DNA of 64,000 bases from Antedon mediterranea (GCF_964355755.1 NC_092673.1:33243648-33307647), one strand, 5' to 3'. Numbered from the stretch's first letter, positions 1-14,439 are shown. Notes: generated from the sequence alone by a model not told the origin. Numbers and translations: made by a program.

Positions 1-123
1 AATAAACTGTTAAATTGACATTGTCTTGTGTCTTAAAATTCAAGTTCCTCAGCCGCCTTCTCCCGGTGGTCTGTGCGTAAGTAGCCTTTAAGATCGACAC
101 ATCGGACACATCATCAGCATTCG

Positions 124-330
124 GGATCCAGTCAAGTCGCCCCATCGCAAAGTCGCCCCATACAAAGTCGCCCAATACAAAGTCGCCCCATCGCAAAGTC
201 GCCCCAAAACAAAGTTGCCCCGGCACAGTCGCCCCATTACAAAGTCGCCCCATCGCAAAGTCGCCCCATCGCAAAGTCGCCCCAACGCAAAGTCGCCCCA
301 TCGCAATGTCGCCCCATCGCAAAGTCGCCC
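124..330 (-). repeat. Left terminal inverted repeat, 13 x 16-bp tandem units
   Basis: Thirteen units of the type GTCGCCCCATCGCAAA follow one another with small changes such as ATACAAA, AAAACAAA and one shortened GGCACA unit. Read on the minus strand, they match the right array unit by unit. Short ORFs across this array encode only GDFAMGRLC-type repeats and are not genes. Confidence 0.9.
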
Positions 331-2062
331 ACGGTTTTATTTCGGAAGTGCCGCGCGCCGCTAGTAGTAGTACGCTGTTTTAATCATCATATAGCGGTTG
401 CGTTTGATATCGATTGCGTTGTTACTTTGGTCGCGCTAAAGGTCGTATACATTATAATGTTTATCCTATTAATATATACATAATTTGTGTTTTAATTTTT
501 ATTTTACAGGTTTTAATGGAGTGATGTGCTCTTTAAAAATCATTAAAAAATAGTCCCTTGTTTGAAAGTTCTAAAAAGATTTCGAAAAGATTATCCCTGA
601 TTTATAGTTTCGAAAATAATTTAATATGATTTTAAAATTAGTTACCAGAGCCACAATTACGAATCTTTCTTCAACCTACGCGTGGATACCAGCTCATTTT
701 TTAGGATAATATAATAAGTGTATAAATAGTAGGCCTTCGTATATTTACAGTAGTTAAAACAATAACAGCGTTGTAAGACAATAAATGTTATATATAGGCT
801 ACTTATTGATCATTTTGCATTTATTGACAAGTTATGTGTCTATAGTTATTTAATTTTAATTATGACTTGAAGAAATAAAAAAAAGGGGATTTCTTCGCCG
901 ATATGATCGTTTTACACATGCAGGTATTTTAGTAAAATTAAAACGCTACATTTTGACCATGGAAAAACCATCGTACAGTATGATTATCGTGTGCGTGTTT
1001 TTTTTAAAAGGGGAATCCCCGACGGGCAGCAGAAAGACGTAGCAGCTGTGAGAAGGAAACAGATACGAGAAGGAGCAGCTCCGATTGGTTTCAGAGAATG
1101 TTTCAGATTGCGAGTCGCTTTTTATTCAACAGCAGAATGATCATTTTACTGAAGAAATTCTTTTCAACCCTTTTGGTTATAGAACATTCTAATTATCATG
1201 CCTAATAAATATCCTCATATCGGGTGTTTATTTAATTTTAATAAACAAGACAGTGAAGAGGCACGGAATTACGTACACGGACGTACGACGAATACACACA
1301 TGCACGTCATCATTTACGACATATCGTGGCGATATGATGCAATTTTATAATGGATATAATGATGGGATTGCATTTCCAGGCTTATAATCAATGTTCATTG
1401 TAATACTATGTATATAATAGTAAACTGAATGTTTATAAATAAATTGTTTTACCTAATTTGTTGCATATAAAAATAAAAGACACAGACGTAGCCTACGTTC
1501 CCTATAAAATATTTCACATTTAAATTTATGTACTGTTAAATGACATTATGCTGAATAATAGGCTTACTATAATCTTAAACTATGTTTACAAATTGTCATT
1601 TTTAAGGCACACATCTTTCTCTCATCATAGACCTCAGTGTAAAATAAAAACAAAAATCAATTATTAATATAGGCCTAATAATAATAAATATTCATCGACC
1701 AAAGTAAAAATAATCTAGATCGTATAACATCCTTTTATCGCGACCAAAATTAAACGCCACCGATTTCGAACGCGACTGATATCATCGTAAAACTCCGACG
1801 GGGTTTCCCCATCTTCAGATGGTGCGTTGTAGCGCGACAACGGCGGAGTAATTACGGGGGGTTTCCCTCTGGTGAGAGCTAGCACGTTAGTGCGACCGCG
1901 GAGTGATTAGTTGGGGGCTTCCTCTCTGATGATTGGGGAGCGTGCCGATCGTGTGACCTGAGACTACATGGCGGGGCTTCCCCTTTTATGCCTACACGTT
2001 CCGTGTTATTTTGTGTATCATTGCGACATTTTACGCACTTTTAAACTATTTTTTAACGTTTT
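331..2062. other. Interior of the Foldback-like element
   Basis: About 1.7 kb between the two inverted arrays, mostly AT-rich. No ORF of convincing length, no transposase motif and no RNA gene are visible. Its right third holds the degenerate 57-bp repeat listed separately. Confidence 0.6.
1798..1988 (+). repeat. Degenerate ~57-bp tandem repeat inside the element
   Basis: Successive segments begin near 1798, 1855, 1912 and 1971 with GGGG(G)TTTCCC- or GGGGCTTCCC-like words. Most are followed by a GTGCG/GCGCGAC and CGGAGTGATTA-like stretch. It is GC-rich compared with its surroundings and lies just inside the right inverted array. Such subterminal repeats are often transposase-binding sites, but that role is only inferred. 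Confidence 0.5.
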
Positions 2063-2271
2063 GGGGCGACTTTGCGATGGGGCGACTTTGTGTTGGGGCG
2101 ACTTTGCGATGGGGCGACTTTGCGTTGGGGCGACTTTGCGATGGGGCGACTTTGCAATGGGGCGACTGTGTCAGGGCGACTTTGTTTTGGGGCGACTTTG
2201 CGATGGGGCGACTGTGTATGGGGCGACTTTGTATGGGGCGACTTTGCGATGGGGCGACTTGACTAGCATCC
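2063..2271 (+). repeat. Right terminal inverted repeat, 13 x 16-bp tandem units
   Basis: Thirteen GGGGCGACTTTGCGAT-type units. The order of variants (TGCAAT, then a shortened TGTGTCA unit, then TGTTTT, then TGTAT units) mirrors the left array, so the two are inverted copies and not independent expansions. The 124-, 83- and 64-codon ORFs here are shadows of the repeat. Confidence 0.9.
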
Positions 2272-2280
2272 CAGCATTCG

Positions 2281-6147
<3,867 letters not shown>

Positions 6148-6167
6148 AAAATAATTAAAATACAGTA

Positions 6168-6173
6168 AATAAA
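6168..6173 (+). terminator. Candidate polyadenylation signal of SURF4
   Basis: AATAAA lies about 21 bases after the SURF4 stop codon, with a second AATAAA at 6345-6350 and others further on. Position alone suggests one of them ends the transcript; which one cannot be told without transcript data. Confidence 0.35.
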
Positions 6174-6648
6174 TTGTGTTTCGTCTTCAAAGCATACAAC
6201 ATTGTAGCTTTTCATTTATTTTCCTACTTCATAGGCCAACTGTACAATATACAGTATTCTACTGCAGTAACTATATTTATTACTGCATTAACTACAATTT
6301 ACAGTGACATTTAGTTTGCTTCAATGTAGAAAGACAGTGACTGCAATAAACTAAACATTTATTAAATAATAAAAGGGTTTAAAGTGTAAACAAATTCTAG
6401 TTACTGCAGTAAAATAATTGTCAATGATCCATTAAGAAATAAGAGAAATAAATAACCAGTCATGATTTGATCTGCTGATTCAAACAATTGCTACAATGTC
6501 TGTTGCAACGTTATTCTATATAAGCAACAATAATATGTTTTATGAGGAAATTCTGGTGTTATGATTGGTTTTTGAAGGTCACATGGTATGGCAGGAGTCC
6601 GTTAAAGTTACAGACCATAAAGGTTAAACTATGAATAAATTATTTTTT
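6174..6648. other. SURF4 3' flank
   Basis: AT-rich sequence, probably 3' UTR in part, with repeated TACTGCAGTAA-like words (6260-6410). No ORF or RNA gene is supported. Confidence 0.5.
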
Positions 6649-6651
6649 TTA

Positions 6652-6907
6652 GGGCATGTTCAGATCCACGGAGTTATGTTTTTTCATATCGTAAGCAAGG
6701 TCTTATTATAATTAGCGTCGAATCATATTCGATTAACTAATGCTTTCGTTACAAACTGAAGAGACGCAGATTTGGCCGAACATCTGGTATGCAAGAGTAA
6801 AATTGATTGGTTGGATGTCAAAATCGTTAATGTATGATGTATCATTCGCTAATCTTGTACCTTGAGCTGTCGTACGAAAGCATAACTCTGTATGTCTGAA
6901 CAGGCCC
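6652..6907. mobile_element. PIF/Harbinger-like MITE with TTA duplication
   Basis: A 256-bp segment starts GGGCATGTTCAGATCCACGG and the reverse complement of its end starts GGGCCTGTTCAGACATACAG. The arms stay similar on to GAGTTATG. It is flanked on both sides by TTA (6649-6651 and 6908-6910). A 3-bp TTA/TWA duplication and GGGC-type termini are typical of the PIF/Harbinger superfamily. It has no coding capacity, so it would need a transposase in trans. Confidence 0.75.
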
Positions 6908-6910
6908 TTA

Positions 6911-8019
6911 AACATGGCAGTTTCAGTACTACATGTTGCTTTCCTCCTTCCAAGGTCACATTTAGTATTGTTTAAATAGGACTGAAAGTAGTTCAGTATA
7001 CGTTTTCAGGTAACCGGCCCTTAATTTGGGAAATGCCCAAGAACTGTGCTCAAATATGTGTAACCCTAGCTAAACGAGAACTTAAAATTTCCGAATAGCG
7101 AAACATCTTCTCACAATATCAAATATGCATATTGATAGTAAAACTGTAGCAGTAGTTTCTCTACAGTATTTTGATAAACCACCTTTTTCATGCATAAAAT
7201 AAAGCCTCTATAATTTTGAAAAAAAGGTTTTATTCACGTTTTTATGCCGCTAGATTATAGATTTGATTTTTTTGTGGGTTGATTTTTTCCCGAGATATAT
7301 ATCTGACTTTATGAAAATGCTATTTTTAACAAATGATTAGTTGTACTGTTAACTCCACATAGAATGTACATACATTAATAACTTTCAATGTTCACGATTC
7401 TTTGTTCAATCTCATTAAATAGAATAGAAATTGTCTTATTTTTTTAAAAGAAAAATGCTTTATATTACTACTTTTAATAATTTTGCACTGTAATGTATAT
7501 AGCCACAAAATGATGATGATGTGTAAATAAACCATCCATGATGTCATTGTTTCATGTACCCCACCCACCATTCCGAATAAAATCGCTTATTTCTTCTAAA
7601 TTTACTTAATATGCTAATGTTGATGTTTTGTGTACTGCAATTGAAAAAAAATAAATACAACTGCAATTTTTTCATTTTTTTTCTCAATATATTGACAATA
7701 AAATGTAATTGGGGCAAAACTAGCTAAACTAATATAATAGTATCTTGTACAGCAACCATTCAGGGCTAGCCAACATATATTGGGCTAGTGTCCGAATACT
7801 AGATCTCACCGCTTGGCTTATTTAAATAATATAAGACCTAGATAATAATAAAGATGTATTTTCCCCCAAAAACATGAATAATAAAGATGAATAACGAACT
7901 GGATAGGGCATTTTGTACAAGTTTTAGTAATGTTGTTCACTTCGACAGGAAAAAAAACAAACAAAAATAATGATTTCACTTTTTTAAGAAAATTAAACAC
8001 ACATCATTATTGAGTCACT
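6911..8019. other. Intergenic, AT-rich
   Basis: I see no exon, RNA gene or clear element. Several AATAAA words occur (for example near 7526), which could serve a long SURF4 3' UTR. Confidence 0.4.
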
Positions 8020-8126
8020 TTAAGTCACTACTCAAAACTCACCTTTTCTGATTTTTTTACAGCGCCATGAGCAATGAATGTTGGAATGGCGCTATATAAA
8101 TCGAACGATTGATTGATTGATTGAAG
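8020..8126 (+). mobile_element. 3' end of a non-LTR retrotransposon with (ATTG)n tail
   Basis: The stretch around AAGTCACTACTCAAAACTCA translates like the last residues of a LINE ORF2 (SLLKTHLF-type). It is followed by a TGGCGCTATATAAATCG word and a GATTGATTGATTGA tail. This end structure is common for CR1-like LINE 3' ends in marine invertebrates. It is a remnant only. Confidence 0.55.
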
Positions 8127-8244
8127 AAAAACTTTCAATTACATTTCTTCAGGTAAATAATTTCCTGTCATTGATTTGACAACTGTGGGTCACATGGCGT
8201 GCAATAGTATGCTATATTAAACGATCGTTTAATAGTACTTTTTG

Positions 8245-8500
8245 AAACATTTTTGTGTACGAAAAAAAAACGTTTCGTGGATGAAAAAAAATCTAGTATA
8301 CAAATTACCCTATAATATGGCTCTCTACTGTGAAATACAACAGCGCCACCTGTCGTCTGGCCTCAGTTTCGTTTCTCTTCTTTTAAACATTTTGTGTACG
8401 AAAAAAAAACGTTTCGCGGATGAAAAAAAATCTAGTATACAAATTACTGTGAAATACAACAGCGCCACCTGTTGTCTGGTCTCAGTTTCATTTGTAAACA
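8245..8500 (+). repeat. Tandem duplication, unit about 140 bp
   Basis: Two copies start near 8247 and 8387 with TTGTGTACGAAAAAAAAACG, continue with GATGAAAAAAAATCTAGTAT and end in CAACAGCGCCACCTG plus a CTCAGTTTC stretch. The second copy lacks a short internal piece. The 115-codon ORF spanning it (8242-8589) shows the duplication and has no recognisable domain, so I do not call it a gene. Confidence 0.7.
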
Positions 8501-9189
8501 CCACCGCGAGATGTGCAACAGCAGCAGATATTATTTGTGTACGATTTCAGACATATAAATGTATTAATTTCATTCAAAAAGGCATTTAAATTAGCTTTAG
8601 ATCGTTTTTAGGATTTTGATTAATTAGTACTAGGCTACTAGGTCTAGCCTAGGCCATGCTAGTATTAGGCTAGGCCTAGTCTAGGCGTTTTAGCCTTACT
8701 AGGCCTAAGATTGTTTAGTCGTTCATAAAACCCATATAAATGTAACATTTAATATAATATTAAAAACCAAATGTTACTGTTTTTAATCAATGTGAATGAA
8801 ATGTAGGCCTTTAGCTAGGGCTACCTTACCTTATTTGATTCAAATGACAGGAATCTATTTAGATGTTATATAAAACAAATAATAATGAATGTTTTATATT
8901 CGTGTAGGCCTAATGGTACCAATAATGGCATTGGTGAATGATGAAAGGTTAATATCAACTCTGCGTTGCCTCGTTGATAATATATCTTTTATATATATTT
9001 ATATATTATATTGTACCTGTATTGTCTTAGTTTGGGTAGAAAATTGATGGTTAAAAATTAAATCAAGCATCATTTTGTTTAACTTAATAGAAATTACAAT
9101 TAAAGTCAAGTTTTGGAGCTAAGGATATAGTGGTGCTTTTTTGGTCTATTTTACCTATGCTAGACATATTAATCCAGTCCATCATAGAA
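8501..9189. other. Intergenic with TAGGCCTA palindromes
   Basis: Dense palindromic words TAGGCCTAG and CTAGGCCTA occur at 8630-8710. No gene is seen. Confidence 0.4.
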
Positions 9190-10220
9190 AATGAATGAAT
9201 GAAATTTTCGAAAAAATGAGCAAATTTCGACCATTTTATTTTTCGACATGACTAGTTACTATGGCTCTATAAGATGATAATATATGCGCATATATTGCAA
9301 TATTTTCGCTTAATAATTGGAATTTAAAAATGTGGCTGTTTTGGCAATTTAAATTTTCGACCCTTTTATTTTTTTTAATAACTGGTTCCTATGACTCTAT
9401 AAGATGATGATAATGCAATATATGTGCAAATATGGCAATATTATTGCATAATAAGTGAATTTGAAAAAGTCGATATATGTGGTTTGCGCATGTTACCTCA
9501 ATACATGTTAAACAGCGGGTATTGACAAATTGACATGCGCAGAATCACATATTGTGGTCTGCGCATGTTATCTCAACACATACATATATCTGGGTCAATA
9601 TTTGGCCATTTTTGAAAAAATCCCTGTACTAATATAGTACAGGGAAAATTTCGAAAAATGACAAAATTTCGACCCATTTATTTGTTTAAATAACTGGTTC
9701 CTATGACTCTATAAGATGGTGATAATGCAATATATGTGCATATATGGCATTATTATTGCGTAATAAGTGGATTTTAAAAAGTCGATATGGTTTGCGCATG
9801 TTACCTCAATACATGTTAAAAAGCGGGTAGGGCCTATTGACAAATTGACATGCGCAGAATCACATATTGTAGTTTGCGCATGTTACCTCAATACATGTTA
9901 AAAAGCGGGTATTGACAAATTGATATGCGCAGAATCACATATTGTGGTCTGCGTATAGGCCTAATAATAATAATAATTTATTAGGAAATGACACCTTTGC
10001 ATCGGTGGCACACACAGAAGTGGTGCATAACATAATACATCAAAACAATACATTATATGACGGATATGTTACCTCAATACATGTTAAACAGCCGGTATTG
10101 ACACATTGACATGCGCAGAATCACATATTGTGTTCTGCGCATGTTAGCTCAATACATGTTAAACAGCCGGTATTGACACATTGACATGCGCAGAATCACA
10201 TATTGTGGTCTGCGCATGTT
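9190..10220. repeat. Hairpin-bearing repeat block, left part
   Basis: Several partial copies of one composite unit. The modules, in order, are a CCCTGTACTA/TAGTACAGGG inverted repeat, AAAATTTCGACCC, AACTGGTTCCTATGACTCTA, an AT-rich TATGTGCATATATGGCA module, and CATGCGCAGA...TCTGCGCATG. The block is continuous with 12993-14160 once the intervening retrotransposon is removed. Confidence 0.75.
9954..10063 (-). mobile_element. Short LINE 3'-end fragment
   Basis: About 110 bp that interrupt the composite repeat. It begins with an AATAATAATAATAATTTATT run, which on the minus strand would be a trinucleotide tail. It continues with non-repeat sequence (GGTGGCACACACAGAAGTGG) and then the host repeat resumes at ATGTTACCTC. 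It fits a severely 5'-truncated retroposon in minus orientation. Confidence 0.45.
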
Positions 10221-12992
10221 TCAGATAATATTTTATTTAGATAATAATGAATGAATATATACAAAATAGAAAAAAGATATTAAAGTGAACATAGATAAAG
10301 CAGTAATTGGTAGTCATTATTATCATGGATCCCTTCTAGAAGTTAAAAACTTGTCTCGTAGGGACCCATAACAAAACACATTACTAAAAAAATAAAAATA
10401 ACCTAGAATATATAATTATATAATTTAGGATAAAAAATTACAGTATAATAACATAACTAACATCTTCTTTATAAAAATTATTTAAATTATATTTCAATAG
10501 TTTCATGATAATTATAAATGAAATAACTACCGATATTGGTAAATGAAAAAAAAATATGTATACATAAATTATAATTCCAGTATATATATAGTATATACTA
10601 TATATACATTATATATAGTATAGATTAAAGATTGCAATAATAAACAACAACTAATATTTTGTGTAAGACATAAATAGTATATGAGTATAAATAATGATAA
10701 TAAGCATATTAACTAAGCAGTATAATATTTAGATATATAATGATTCTTTAACTTTTTTCGGAAAGTAAATAATGATATTGACGTTTTGATATTTGGTGGG
10801 ATATGATTCCACAAATTAGGACCTGATATAGTTATAAAAAATTTAGTTTTTGTAAGTCTAGCAAAAGGAATGTTTAAATGAGAAGTTCTTAAATTGTAAT
10901 TGTGAAATTTGGTACGTTTACAGAGCATATCAATCATAGAAATAGGAAGTTGGTTTTTAAAATAATTAAACATAAAACTGGCAACTTGAACATTGTGGAT
11001 ATCCGTTAATTTTAATATACCAAGACGTTTAAAAAGGGGTTCAGATGAGGTTCTATATGGTGAAAAAGTAATAATTCTAGCTGCACGTTTTTGTAATTTA
11101 GTTAATCTAGCAATATTAGAAGAGTAATCTGCAGCCCAAATAATGTTACAATACTGGAAATAAGGAAGTACAAGTGTGTTATAAAGAGAAATTAAAATAT
11201 TTAGAGGGAAGAAGTGCTTAAGTCTGTTAATAATACTAATAGATCTTGATATTTTTTTCGAAACGTAATTTTGATGACTGGTCCATTTGAGGTTTTCATG
11301 AATATATACACCTAAAAAAAGTGTTTCAGTTTTGCGTTCAATTTGAATTCCGCCAAGAAGTATATTTAGGTCATCAACTTTTAGTTTACGTTGAGAATTG
11401 TGAAAAATTAAATAATTTGTTTTAAGAGTATTAATAAGTAATTTGTTTGAAATAAACCAGTCACAAAATTTAGTTAATTCATCATTGAATGTAGTAAATA
11501 ATAAATCAATATTGGAATTAGAGTAAAATAAGGTGGTGTCGTCGGCGAAGGATATTACTTGCAATTTGTTACTGACATTAGCCAGATCATTAACATAAAT
11601 AAGGAAGAGCAATGGCCCAAGCACAGATCCCTGTGGCACTCCGCAAGTAATATCCATCGTCGACGATGTACAAGATCCTAATGCAACATATTGTTTTCTA
11701 TCTTTCAAATAACTATTAAACCAATTCAATGAAATACCTCTAATTCCATAGCACTCAAGTTTTTTAATTAAATTGTCGTGATTAATAACATCGAAGGCCT
11801 TTGAAAGATCAATAAATAAACTTAATAAATTTTCTTTTGATTCAAATGAATTTGTAATATTATTAATAAGATCTAAAACGGCATGGGATGTAGAGTGATT
11901 TTTTCGAAAACCATATTGGCGTTTATTAAGTATATCAAATTTTGTGAGATAATCAGAAAGTTTAGAATACATGAGTTTTTCAATAATTTTGGAAAACACT
12001 GAAAGTAGTGATATTGGCCGGTAATTAGATAATTGACTTCGTTCACCTTTCTTGAAAATGGGCACAACTTTAGCTAGTTTTAAGTGTGTTGGAAAAGTGC
12101 CAGATAAAAAAGATGAATTTATACAATGGGTAAGTTGGTGGATGATTGAGGGAGATACAGATTTTAAGACACGAGCAGTAATACCGTCAGATCCACCCCC
12201 TTTATTAGAATTTAGATTGTATATAGTTAGGTTAACATCATCAATTGAAACTGGGCTAATATAAAATGAGTTGGCAAACGCAGAATGAAGATAAGATAAT
12301 GGATCAGTTATATTAGTTGGCATACTATTAATAAGATTAGGACCAATTGTAGAAAAATAGTTGTTAAACGATTCACATATCTCTTTTTGAGTTTTGTAAA
12401 TATTATCACCGTCTTTAATTAGATTCGGGTGCTTGTTATTATTATTACCTTTATTTAAAACAGAATTTATTACAAGCCATGTGTTCTTCAGATTACCTTT
12501 ATATCTATCAAACTGGGAAGTATAATAATTCTTTTTAGCAGTGCGACAAAGATTAGTGAAAATATTATTATATTTTGTATAGTTTAATTTGTCATTATTA
12601 CTACGTGTGTGCATATATTTGTTATAAAGTTTATGTTTCCGAGAACTACATTTTAAGAGAGCAGATGACATCCATGGTTGTTTAAACGTTTTATTTGATT
12701 TTATACTACTTTTAACCAAGTGTCTGGAGTGGATATTTGTAAATTTTTCAATAAATATATCAAAACTCAATCTTGGGTCACAATCAAATATCATAGACCA
12801 GTCTTCACCTTCTAAATCAATCGATAAGGCATTTAGGTCGTTTATACGAAATGAATAGTTGGCGCTATTATCATCAAGGTTTTGATCATTAATTTCTTGA
12901 TCAATGAACTGAAATATAGGAAGGTGGTCGGAGATATCATTAAGTAAAACACCAGCAACTATTTTATAGTTAGATTGTTTGGAATAAAAAAT
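10221..12992 (-). mobile_element. 5'-truncated non-LTR retrotransposon (CR1/L2/Jockey group)
   Basis: The element lies inside the hairpin repeat block. The host sequence CTGCGCATGTTACCTCAATAC is split so that ATGTT appears at both edges (10216-10220 and 12993-12997), which is a plausible short target-site duplication. On the minus strand it starts within the endonuclease domain (ISDHLPIF motif, near 12900), carries a full reverse transcriptase and ends with about 490 bp of 3' UTR. The 5' truncation is typical of target-primed reverse transcription. Confidence 0.85.
10713..12992 (-). CDS. LINE ORF2 fragment: endonuclease C-end plus reverse transcriptase
   Basis: The longest ATG-initiated ORF (10713-12794) has 693 codons, but the frame is open further upstream to the element's truncated 5' edge. 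That extension encodes the last part of the apurinic-type endonuclease (NDISDHLPIFQF). Counting from the 693-residue ORF, visible reverse transcriptase motifs are NYRPISLLS (about 257-265), DLSKAFD (329-335), GVPQGSVLGPLLF (385-397) and the catalytic FADD (416-419). A region LFLGVYIHENLKW follows, then a C-terminal part with NYNLRTS. No stop or frameshift breaks the frame, suggesting a fairly recent insertion. As the 5' end is lost, it is not expected to act autonomously. Confidence 0.9.
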   Translation of the reverse strand: MFYSKQSNYKIVAGVLLNDISDHLPIFQFIDQEINDQNLDDNSANYSFRINDLNALSIDLEGEDWSMIFDCDPRLSFDIFIEKFTNIHSRHLVKSSIKSNKTFKQPWMSSALLKCSSRKHKLYNKYMHTRSNNDKLNYTKYNNIFTNLCRTAKKNYYTSQFDRYKGNLKNTWLVINSVLNKGNNNNKHPNLIKDGDNIYKTQKEICESFNNYFSTIGPNLINSMPTNITDPLSYLHSAFANSFYISPVSIDDVNLTIYNLNSNKGGGSDGITARVLKSVSPSIIHQLTHCINSSFLSGTFPTHLKLAKVVPIFKKGERSQLSNYRPISLLSVFSKIIEKLMYSKLSDYLTKFDILNKRQYGFRKNHSTSHAVLDLINNITNSFESKENLLSLFIDLSKAFDVINHDNLIKKLECYGIRGISLNWFNSYLKDRKQYVALGSCTSSTMDITCGVPQGSVLGPLLFLIYVNDLANVSNKLQVISFADDTTLFYSNSNIDLLFTTFNDELTKFCDWFISNKLLINTLKTNYLIFHNSQRKLKVDDLNILLGGIQIERKTETLFLGVYIHENLKWTSHQNYVSKKISRSISIINRLKHFFPLNILISLYNTLVLPYFQYCNIIWAADYSSNIARLTKLQKRAARIITFSPYRTSSEPLFKRLGILKLTDIHNVQVASFMFNYFKNQLPISMIDMLCKRTKFHNYNLRTSHLNIPFARLTKTKFFITISGPNLWNHIPPNIKTSISLFTFRKKLKNHYISKYYTA

Positions 12993-14160
12993 ATGTTACC
13001 TCAATACCATGTTAAACAGCCGGTATTGACACATTGACATGCGCAGAATCACATATTGTGGTCTGCGCATGTTACCTCAACATGGGTCAATATTTGGCCA
13101 TTTTTGAAAAACCCCTGTAGGCTACTATAGTACAGGGATAATTTCAAAAAATTACAAAATTTCGACCCTTTTATTTATTTTTTTAAATAACTGGTTTCTA
13201 TGACTCTATAAGATGATAATGCAATATATGCGCATATATGGCATTATTATTGCATAATAAGTGAATTTAAAAAATTCGATATTTTGGCAATTTGTGACAA
13301 AATCCCTGTACTATAGTACAGGGAAATTTTCTAAAAATGACAAAATTTCGACCCTTTTATTATTTAAAATAACTGGTTCCTATGGCTCTATAAGATTATG
13401 ATAATGCAATATATGTGCATATATGGCAATATTATTGCATAATAAGTGAATTTGAAAAAGTCGATATATGTGGTTTGCGCATGTTACCTCAATACATGTT
13501 AAACAGCCGGTATTGACAAATCGACATGCGCATAATCACATATTGTGGTCTGCGCATGTTACCTCAATACCATGTTAAACAGCCGGTATTGACATGCGCA
13601 GAATCACATATTGTGGTCTGCGCATGTTACCTCAACATGGGTCAATATTTGGCCATTTTTGAAAAACCCCTGTAGGCTACTATAGTACAGGGATAATTTC
13701 AAAAAATGACAAAATTTCGACCCTTTTATTTATTTTTTTAAATAACTGGTTTCTATGACTCTATAAGATGATAATGCAATATATGTGCATATATGGCATT
13801 ATTATTGCATAATAAGTGAATTTAAAAAATTCGATATTTTGGCAATTTGTGACAAAATCCCTGTACTATAGTACAGGGAAATTTTCTAAAAATGACAAAA
13901 TTTCGACCCTTTTATTATTTAAAATAACTGGTTCCTATGGCTCTATAAGATTATGATAATGCAATATATGTGCATATATGGCAATATTATTGCATAATAA
14001 GTGAATTTGAAAAAGTCGATATACATGTTAAACAGCCGGTATTGACAAATCGACATGCGCATAATCACATATTGTGGTCTGCGCATGTTATCTCAACACA
14101 TACATATACCTGTGTCAATATTTGGCAATTTTTTGAAAAATGTTGAGCCCTTTATTTTGA
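12993..14160. repeat. Hairpin-bearing repeat block, right part, with ~555-bp tandem duplication
   Basis: Copies of the composite unit continue. Segments from about 13008 and from about 13571 are near-identical over roughly 550 bp; for instance the GGATAATTTCAAAAAAT words sit 555 bp apart. Each copy contains the palindrome CCCTGTACTATAGTACAGGG (13301-13320 region and its partner near 13859-13878) and the CATGCGCAGA/TCTGCGCATG inverted pair. Confidence 0.8.
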
Positions 14161-14299
14161 CATAACTGATTACTATGGCACTATATAAATATGATATTGA
14201 CATACAGTATATAGCAATTATAGCATAATTTTATTTTTAAAAGTTCATATATAATTATTTGCCATTTTAATAATTTTAGATAATTTGTAATAAGAGTTT

Positions 14300-14422
14300 T
14301 AAGTTTGGTTACCACTTTCACACAACGACTTAGGCACAACAAATATGGTAGTGATATGAGATCATCATGTCCATATATGGGCACATCACATTTGACATCA
14401 GTTTGATTATGTAGAGTTAATC
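14300..14422. mobile_element. Degenerate MITE, family with CCATATATGGGCACATCAC core
   Basis: It shares ATATGGTAGTGATATGA and ATCATCATGTCCATATATGG with the elements at 45478-45640 and 61190-61347. The right edge reads GTAGAGTTAA, again next to a TTAA word. The termini are decayed. Confidence 0.6.
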
Positions 14423-14439
14423 AATCACAAGCGTCAGGC

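Larger units (their letters stand above)
124..2271. mobile_element. Foldback-like / Mutator-like non-autonomous DNA transposon
   Basis: The ends are inverted: the left end reads GGATCCAGTCAAGTCGCCCC and the reverse complement of the right end reads GGATGCTAGTCAAGTCGCCC. The element is bracketed by the direct repeat CAGCATTCG at 115-123 and 2272-2280, which fits a 9-bp target-site duplication. Each end continues into about 207-209 bp of tandem 16-bp units in opposite orientation. Drosophila Foldback elements are known for tandemly repeated long terminal inverted repeats and 9-bp duplications, and Mutator-like elements also make 9-bp duplications with long inverted repeats. The interior has no long ORF or transposase motif that I can recognise, so it is probably non-autonomous. 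The superfamily is inferred; the boundaries are seen directly. Confidence 0.8.
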
